Source of the DNA: a virus
DNA: 21,244 nt
IMG/VR virus record: IMGVR_UViG_3300047562_004352
Location: 1 to 21,244 of that record
Strand: one strand, 5' to 3'
A program made the translations under genes and the position numbers. The notes under the pieces are model-generated. The model saw nothing but the letters and a program-made list of their open reading frames with translations, was not told the origin of the DNA and made no database searches. Below are positions 15,812-21,244 of the stretch, one piece after another. Position 1 is the first letter of the stretch; each line of letters opens with the position of its first letter.

Positions 15812-16350
15812 TAGATATAACTTTAAAAGGCATTTTAGGGAAAAAATTTGGGCAGGACTGGAAATTGGAAGTTTCTTCGGTTTTAGAAATTTTTGAAGCT
15901 ATTGAGGCCAATAATTCAACTGTGTCGAAATATTTTATGACTATAGAAAAGATAATTACGCATTTTATAGTTTTTATCAACGGAAAGGCTATGCCATCAT
16001 ATTTGATAAACAGCAAAATATTAAAAAACGGTGATGATGTTAAGATTGTTCCGATTTTACAAGGTGGAGGAATAGAGCTTTTAATTATTGGAATTATTTT
16101 AATGGTAGCGTCTTTTGTATTAATGAAGGTCTTGAGCCCCAAATCTCCAAAAGACGTGAAGACTGGATCTACTGTATTAGGGTCGATTAGAAATGTATTG
16201 AGTAGAAATATAGTTGTGCCATTGGGTTATGGAAGGTTGCGTATTGGAAGTGCTGTAGTATCTAATGATATTCGCGTTAGTTATTTAGATTCGGATTTAA
16301 AAACTTTTGATAGGTTTTTATATACAAGACTGGATGCAACAGAGCTATAA
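15808..16350 (+). CDS. gpI-like tail assembly protein (180 aa)
   Basis: Lambda gpI acts with gpK, gpL and gpJ in building the tail tip. The N-terminal 85 residues have the beta-grasp (ubiquitin/ThiS-like) pattern of the family: ITLKGILGKKFGQDWKLEV, a helix (LEIFEAIEAN), a central strand (HFIVFINGKAM), and NGDDVKIVPILQGGG. A hydrophobic helix (residues 90-109, ELLIIGIILMVASFVLMKVL) follows. The C-terminal part has VPLGYGRLRIGSAVVSNDI, matching the VP-x-x-YG-x-x-R-x-G-x-x-V-x-S signature of gpI proteins. It starts in the ATGA overlap with the gpK-like gene and is separated from the gpJ-like gene by two bases, preserving the lambda L-K-I-J order. Confidence 0.82.
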   Translation: MIDITLKGILGKKFGQDWKLEVSSVLEIFEAIEANNSTVSKYFMTIEKIITHFIVFINGKAMPSYLINSKILKNGDDVKIVPILQGGGIELLIIGIILMVASFVLMKVLSPKSPKDVKTGSTVLGSIRNVLSRNIVVPLGYGRLRIGSAVVSNDIRVSYLDSDLKTFDRFLYTRLDATEL

Positions 16351-16352
16351 AA

Positions 16353-19300
16353 ATGGCACAGAAAAATCAATCATTTTTTGTTTTAGGTCTGGACTCTTCC
16401 GCTCCTTCATATATTAACAAGATCGAGGGCAGAAAACTGGAATCTCAAGAAATTTTTTATTCGTCTGATTTGATTTGCGAAGGACCGATTGAGGGGTTGG
16501 TAGATAAAAATGGAAATTTATTAAAGTATATACCTGTAGATCAGGCTTCTGATATAATTTTGGGTAGGGGAGTTTATTATAACGACGTTCCGATTATAGA
16601 TCCGGGTGTTAACAAGTTTAATTTTGTTACGGCTGGCTTTAAAATTAATTACGGTGGTGGCGCTAATTCAAAAACTCAAGATTATCCATCTACAATACAC
16701 AGATATAATCAAAAAATATTTTTGAATGAAGCTGCATACACAATTTACTACTCGCAAAACGCTTGGAACTACTACTATCATACAAGAGAAAATGATATTT
16801 TGAATGGTTTTTATTGTATTAAAAAAGAAAACGGATCTTTTTCTACTGTTTTGATAGGTGGAGATAATTCCGCAAATGAAGCGCTTCTTGAAGAACTATG
16901 GAATCCAGGAGATTTCGGAGGTTTAAGTGTTTTAGTAGCTAGGCTAAATAATGCAAGAAAAACCTGTAATCCGGTTTCTCACAGAATTAAAAATAAGTAT
17001 TGTGATTATATTAAAATACAGTTGTCTTTTCCCCAACTTTTTTCTACAGATAGTTCTGGGAACGTAGGCCACACAAATCTAACATTTGTTATTGAGTTCT
17101 CTAAGTCTAGATCATCAGATGCTTTTTACGCCATCTGTTCTTTAACTGGCATTTCTAAATCCTCATTTGTTTTAAATGTTCCATTTAATTTGTCTTTAGA
17201 TTTTCTATCGGATGAGTCGTATTACGTAAAAATATACCCTCTAACTAGTAAGCTTGCTATAACCGAAGGTAATAGATTTAAAGAGTTTATGCTATCGTCT
17301 GTTGTTGAAAAGGTTTCTGGGAAGGGAGTGTTTAATTATCCTAATTCTGTAATCGTGCAAAGTGGAATTTCTTCCAGGCATTTTAGTCAAGATCCAAATA
17401 GAACATTCGATTTAAAGCTTTTAAAGATTAAGGTTCCAAATAATTATGATAGTGAAGCTAGAGAGTATAGGGGAAATTGGAATGGTAAATTTGATTCTTT
17501 TTTAAGGTGGACTGATAATCCTGCTTGGATTTTTTATGATATTTGTACAAATAGTCGATATGGCGTTGGAAATGGTTTAATAAATGATACAGATTTGAAT
17601 AAGTGGGAGCTTTATAAAATAGCTAAATATTGCGATTCATTAGTGAGGGTTGATGCTCCACAGAAATATGAGGAGGATATTTTTTATACACAACCTGGTA
17701 GTAATGAATTGAAATTTATTTATATAGAAAAAAGTTCTGAGGACAAAGCGCCTAGGACTTTGGCCCAAATGAAAGAGCAGTATCCGCCAATAAATTTTAA
17801 TTCTAGTAACGCTCATTCTAGAAACGGAGGAACCAATAATTCTATTATTTATTTATATGACATTTCTTACACAGATTCAAACGGGATACTCGAGAAAGTA
17901 GAAACAGTTTATAAAAAAATAATTTATGATGTTACAGAAGTGGCTGTTGGTGCGAATGGTTTTTTTGCTCAGACCCCAGAGGGGGAAGGGACGGCTTATA
18001 GAATATCATTAATGGATGATTTTGGGCCCAGAAGATATTTTGAGCAAGAACCAACTGGAGAAATGTTGGAAAACTTTAAAAACCGCTATGTTAAGCTCGG
18101 CATAGATGGAGATGACGCGGTGGCAGAATCGCTTAGTACGGCGATACAAGACTCTGTAAATAACACAGAAGATACTGCAAAAAGAAGTATATTAGGTTGG
18201 ATGTTAAGCAATTATAAGAATAGCTATTTTGCGCAATCTAGAATAGATAGAGGAGTACTTCCTTTAGAATATAAAAATATAGCTATTTATGGAAAGTGCC
18301 TGCCTAAATCTCTTGGGTATAAAGAGCCATTTGAACCAAGATTTAGCGCTAATATTTTAATAGACAACGAAGTTGAGTGTTTAAGGCTTCTTAATGATTT
18401 GTCTTCTGTTTTTAGGGGCATAACTTATTATAAAAATAATCTTATAACTGCAACTATAGATGTCGACAAACCTGTTTCATATGTTTTTAACAATACAAAT
18501 ATCAAGGATGGAAATTTTTCTTATTCCTCGGGATCTATTGATGGCAACTATAGCGTAGCAAAAATTCTATTTAAAGACAAGGACGATAATTTTAACGATA
18601 ACGTAGAGATTGTTGAAGATTCAGAGATGATAAAAAAATATGGAATAGTCGTAAAAGAAATATTAGGATTTGGGGTTACATCTAGAGATCAAGCCAGAAG
18701 AATTGGTACTTGGTTGTTGGCAACCAATCGCTTCGAAAATCAATCTGTTTCATTCGTAACTGATATGCAGGCGATATCGCTAAAGCCTAGCGACGTAATA
18801 AGAATAGAAGATTCAAATAAAAATAATTCAACATTGCAGGGAAGAGTTTTATCTGTAAGCCCTGACTCTGGTTACGTTGTCGTTGACAGGAAAATTAATC
18901 TTAACTTAACTGGAAAAAAGATAAAATTTATCACATCTAAAACAGAAAAAAAATATTCGGACATACAAGACTCTTCTGATCTTGATTCTTCTGAGCCGGT
19001 TGGTTTTATTGAATTTTTTATAGATAGAATTGAAAATAATTCTGGGAGAATTTATTTATCGGCGACTGAAACGCTAGATTCTATTAACGCAATCATCGCT
19101 ACGTCTATTTTTGTTATTGATGGTTTTGATTATTCTGGTTCTGATAATTTATATAAAATTGTAAGCATTTCTGAGCAAGATATTAATGAATATAGTATTT
19201 TTTGTATAAGGCACGAACCAAATAAATATTTAAGCATTGACAAGGATTTAATTTTTGATTTTAAAACTAAGGATGATTACGCTATATCGTATTCTATTGC

Positions 19301-19733
19301 AGATAACTTATCAGAATTTGATTTAACTGGAATGGGCGAAAGTTATTACGGCTTAGAATACGTGTCTTTAAGTGAGGTTTTTTCTGATGATGTAGACTAT
19401 GCTTTTAGCGATGATGGTTATTCTTCGGAATATTCTTCTCAAGAAGATAATGTCATTTTAAATTTATTTTTTAATGAAATTTATTTTTACATAATTCGAG
19501 AATCGGGCTCATCTGAATATTATAGAAACGCAAGATCAGTACTTGAGTCTGGCGGTGGATTTTTATGTAAGTTGACCTTTCAAAATCAGTCGATTAAATT
19601 TAAAGTACAGTATAACAATATTTCAACTAAAAGGGTTTTCTTAGGAAAATCAACGGGAGGATTAAAAATTTCATCTGTTTCTGGTATTAAGATTTATTTA
19701 TACAACAGTCAAAATCAGATAGTAGAGTTATAG
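16353..19733 (+). CDS. gpJ-like tail-tip hub / host specificity protein (1126 aa)
   Basis: gpJ forms the trimeric hub of lambda-like tails and carries the receptor-binding end. Landmarks in order: SSDLICEGPIEGLV (residues about 37-50); N-D-V-P-I-I-D; a strand ending in I-K-I-Q-L-S-F-P-Q-L-F; FNYPNSVIVQSGI; IKVPNNYD, then E-Y-R-G-N-W-N-G-K-F; DNPAWIFYDICTNSRYGVGN; ELYKIAKYCDSLV; EPRFSANILID (661-671); NTNIKDGNFSYSSGS; KYGIVVKEILGFGVTSRDQA; and LKPSDVIRIED. The total length is close to lambda gpJ (about 1130), but the layout differs: about 230 residues (about 430-660) separate the CDSLV helix from EPRF, where lambda has about a dozen. Correspondingly the region after the hub is short. The last 150 residues (Ser/Tyr/Asp-rich, then VSGIKIYLYN) are not recognised and may bind a receptor or the next protein. 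The start ATG follows gpI by two bases. Confidence 0.9.
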   Translation: MAQKNQSFFVLGLDSSAPSYINKIEGRKLESQEIFYSSDLICEGPIEGLVDKNGNLLKYIPVDQASDIILGRGVYYNDVPIIDPGVNKFNFVTAGFKINYGGGANSKTQDYPSTIHRYNQKIFLNEAAYTIYYSQNAWNYYYHTRENDILNGFYCIKKENGSFSTVLIGGDNSANEALLEELWNPGDFGGLSVLVARLNNARKTCNPVSHRIKNKYCDYIKIQLSFPQLFSTDSSGNVGHTNLTFVIEFSKSRSSDAFYAICSLTGISKSSFVLNVPFNLSLDFLSDESYYVKIYPLTSKLAITEGNRFKEFMLSSVVEKVSGKGVFNYPNSVIVQSGISSRHFSQDPNRTFDLKLLKIKVPNNYDSEAREYRGNWNGKFDSFLRWTDNPAWIFYDICTNSRYGVGNGLINDTDLNKWELYKIAKYCDSLVRVDAPQKYEEDIFYTQPGSNELKFIYIEKSSEDKAPRTLAQMKEQYPPINFNSSNAHSRNGGTNNSIIYLYDISYTDSNGILEKVETVYKKIIYDVTEVAVGANGFFAQTPEGEGTAYRISLMDDFGPRRYFEQEPTGEMLENFKNRYVKLGIDGDDAVAESLSTAIQDSVNNTEDTAKRSILGWMLSNYKNSYFAQSRIDRGVLPLEYKNIAIYGKCLPKSLGYKEPFEPRFSANILIDNEVECLRLLNDLSSVFRGITYYKNNLITATIDVDKPVSYVFNNTNIKDGNFSYSSGSIDGNYSVAKILFKDKDDNFNDNVEIVEDSEMIKKYGIVVKEILGFGVTSRDQARRIGTWLLATNRFENQSVSFVTDMQAISLKPSDVIRIEDSNKNNSTLQGRVLSVSPDSGYVVVDRKINLNLTGKKIKFITSKTEKKYSDIQDSSDLDSSEPVGFIEFFIDRIENNSGRIYLSATETLDSINAIIATSIFVIDGFDYSGSDNLYKIVSISEQDINEYSIFCIRHEPNKYLSIDKDLIFDFKTKDDYAISYSIADNLSEFDLTGMGESYYGLEYVSLSEVFSDDVDYAFSDDGYSSEYSSQEDNVILNLFFNEIYFYIIRESGSSEYYRNARSVLESGGGFLCKLTFQNQSIKFKVQYNNISTKRVFLGKSTGGLKISSVSGIKIYLYNSQNQIVEL

Positions 19734-19746
19734 TGTAATAATTAAT
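19734..19746 (+). other. Largest gap between genes (13 bases), no signal seen
   Basis: Reads TGTAATAATTAAT. It is A/T-rich, with no hairpin, no purine-rich ribosome-binding site and no room for a promoter. Listed because it is the only gap above two bases in the window. Confidence 0.7.
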
Positions 19747-21244
19747 ATGCCAATCATAACAGGAAAGTCAACAAATAATTATGAGAGATTTGAGATAGTT
19801 GATTTAAACATTATTGATTTAAATAGCTATAGCACGCTTCAAAAAAGAATTCTGCCAGCCACTTATGGCCTCCCTCTTGATTCAAAATTAGATAGCGCAT
19901 ACATATATCAATCAAATTTTAATGTTTCGCTTTCTATAAAAGATCCTTTTTCTAGTAAAATTGATAATAAAATTTTTAATCCGGTTTTTTCTGGAATAAA
20001 GGTTGATTTATATACAACCGGAAGAGATTTTATAGCGGAGTTTGATATTTCTAGAGATAACGGGTCTTTTTATATTAATAGCTCTGATTTAGCCAACAGC
20101 ATAAAAGGTTATACTGGGATCAGTAACGTAAATAATATAAGAAGTTTTTTTGTAGATTTTTCCACTTCAGATTTAGCCGGTAATGAGGATGTTTATAGAT
20201 TGCTATTGAATTATCCGCAAGTTGAAATAACTGGATTAGAAGTAGAAAACAAAAATCCATTAAGAGTTTCTCCTTTATTAAATGATTATTCAAGGGCTAA
20301 TTATATAAACGCATATGCAGTTGTAGATAATACAATAACTCCAGATTCTTTTAAAGACTCGTCTGAATATTCATTTTCTCCATCTGGATGTTATTCGCTA
20401 ACGCCTTTAAAATATAGCGACTCTAGATATAAAAAATATTTTACAATTCCAATCCCTATTTCTGGACAGGATGTTTTTTCTGACATTTCTTTTCCTTTTA
20501 ATTTAGTTTTAATTCCTTATGACTATTTTAATACTGGAGCTTATTTTTTAACTTCTGGAATTAAAACTTCGTACTATAACACTTCTGAAGTTCCTTTGCG
20601 AATAGATAATATAACTGGATTTGTATCTTGCGATCAAAATTCTTTCGATAAAACCTTAGATACACAAGCGATAGTAAAGTGGGATTCTGTAAAAACATCC
20701 AACGCGCTTTCTTTTGAAACTTATGTTTACGAAGATGGTGCAGAAAATGCAAATTATATATTTTCATCGAATAACCCAACGGTTGAAGCCATAAGTTATA
20801 TAACTTACGGAACTGGTACTGGCCTAATAAGAAATTCTACTGCTTCTGATTATTATTCTGGCGATCAACCAATATTTACCAAGTATGGCGCTTCTGGAAT
20901 ACAATGGTCGGACCATACTTTATTTATTGATAATTATAATTCTTTGCCTCTTGGTTTTTATCCAACAGGTACACAGTTAAAATATGTAACTGAAGTTCGA
21001 ATTCCTTCAGGGATATTGGATTATCCAGAATTATATTTTGTTTATGCGTACGAAAGTGGTACGAATACTTTTGAAATATTACCTAGCGGTGGCCAATATA
21101 GCGGCTCAATTTATACAGGAACTTATACTGGCGCAAGATACGGCGCGGGAAATGCCTCTAGCGCTGGAACTGCTGGAACCGCTGGAACATCGGCAAATTC
21201 AATAAACATTAATAACTACGAAACTGGTATTTTGTTCGCAAAAA
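19747..21244 (+). CDS. Tail-tip accessory or fibre protein with possible FN3-like parts, 3' end cut by the window
   Basis: An open frame of 499 codons runs from ATG 19747 to the right edge with no stop. The product begins MPIITGKSTNNYERF. It is beta-rich and Ser/Tyr/Asn-rich, with no signal peptide or membrane segment. Two places look like weak fibronectin-III starts: VEITGLEVENKNPLRVSPLL (residues about 159-178), and ITGFVSC followed by AIVKWDSVKTS and FETYVYEDG (about 291-330). The visible end contains YTGTYTG and three AGT tripeptides in a row, a flexible linker or the beginning of a collagen-like region. In lambda-type tails the gene after J often encodes a side fibre or an accessory tip protein, and FN3 domains are usual in the C-terminal part of J itself, so this gene may carry functions that elsewhere are fused to J. 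Function not established. Confidence 0.6.
   Translation, partial: MPIITGKSTNNYERFEIVDLNIIDLNSYSTLQKRILPATYGLPLDSKLDSAYIYQSNFNVSLSIKDPFSSKIDNKIFNPVFSGIKVDLYTTGRDFIAEFDISRDNGSFYINSSDLANSIKGYTGISNVNNIRSFFVDFSTSDLAGNEDVYRLLLNYPQVEITGLEVENKNPLRVSPLLNDYSRANYINAYAVVDNTITPDSFKDSSEYSFSPSGCYSLTPLKYSDSRYKKYFTIPIPISGQDVFSDISFPFNLVLIPYDYFNTGAYFLTSGIKTSYYNTSEVPLRIDNITGFVSCDQNSFDKTLDTQAIVKWDSVKTSNALSFETYVYEDGAENANYIFSSNNPTVEAISYITYGTGTGLIRNSTASDYYSGDQPIFTKYGASGIQWSDHTLFIDNYNSLPLGFYPTGTQLKYVTEVRIPSGILDYPELYFVYAYESGTNTFEILPSGGQYSGSIYTGTYTGARYGAGNASSAGTAGTAGTSANSININNYETGILFAK
21163..21189 (+). repeat. Three tandem 9-base repeats encoding Ala-Gly-Thr
   Basis: GCTGGAACT, GCTGGAACC and GCTGGAACA follow one another directly and differ only in the last base. 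They sit 55 bases from the right edge, inside the last gene. The Gly-x-y periodicity could be a short flexible linker or a slippage-prone collagen-like seed. Confidence 0.75.

Noticed and set aside
1-21244. Alternative genetic code (stop reassignment)
   Set aside because: TAA, TAG and TGA each end genes exactly at tight junctions, and no conserved protein needs readthrough.
1-21244. tRNA genes, CRISPR arrays, insertion sequences, attachment sites, terminators, promoters
   Set aside because: The window is almost wholly coding; TATAAT-like strings occur often by base composition inside genes and are not supported by spacing or a -35 element.

Overview
The window is a contiguous block of tail genes from a tailed phage or prophage with a long, flexible, lambda-like (siphovirus) tail. 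All genes lie on the + strand, the DNA is AT-rich (about one third G+C by eye), and gaps between genes never exceed 13 bases. The lambda tail order H-M-L-K-I-J can be followed from left to right by family signatures: the 3' part of a very long tape measure protein (from the left edge to 5460), a gpM-like protein (8993-10852), a gpL-like protein with the four iron-sulfur cysteines (13540-15510), a short gpK-like JAMM protein (15485-15811), a gpI-like protein (15808-16350) and a gpJ-like tail-tip hub (16353-19733). An unfinished gene runs off the right edge from 19747. TAA, TAG and TGA are all used as stops, so the genetic code is standard. The host cannot be named. No gene start has a convincing Shine-Dalgarno sequence, which fits either translational coupling or a host that does not rely on it, such as Bacteroidota; this is inference only.

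Four extra genes interrupt the lambda order. Between the tape measure and gpM lie a 304-aa tail protein, a 590-aa fibre-like adhesin and a 281-aa protein that looks like a distant paralogue of the 304-aa one, so the fibre sits between two related proteins. Between gpM and gpL lies an 894-aa protein with Ig-like, fibronectin-III-like and possibly lectin-like parts.

The most unusual feature is that conserved tail-tip scaffold proteins carry large added domains that look carbohydrate-binding. The gpL-like protein has about 440 residues, including a concanavalin/LamG-like domain and a CBM5/12-like segment, between its second and third cluster cysteines. The gpM-like protein carries the same kind of pair at its N-terminus, followed by two gpM-type domains. 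The gpJ-like protein has a roughly 230-residue insert just before its conserved EPRF segment. With the fibre and the Ig/FN3 protein this suggests a tail tip densely decorated for binding surface polysaccharide.

The tape measure protein carries a 71-residue repeat unit ending in GFIPNFA at the left edge and a duplicated GEYV motif block near its C-terminus. Its visible length (1819 residues) implies a tail of at least about 270 nm by the usual 0.15 nm per residue rule. No RNA genes, CRISPR arrays, insertion sequences, promoters or terminators were found, and the - strand holds no believable gene.
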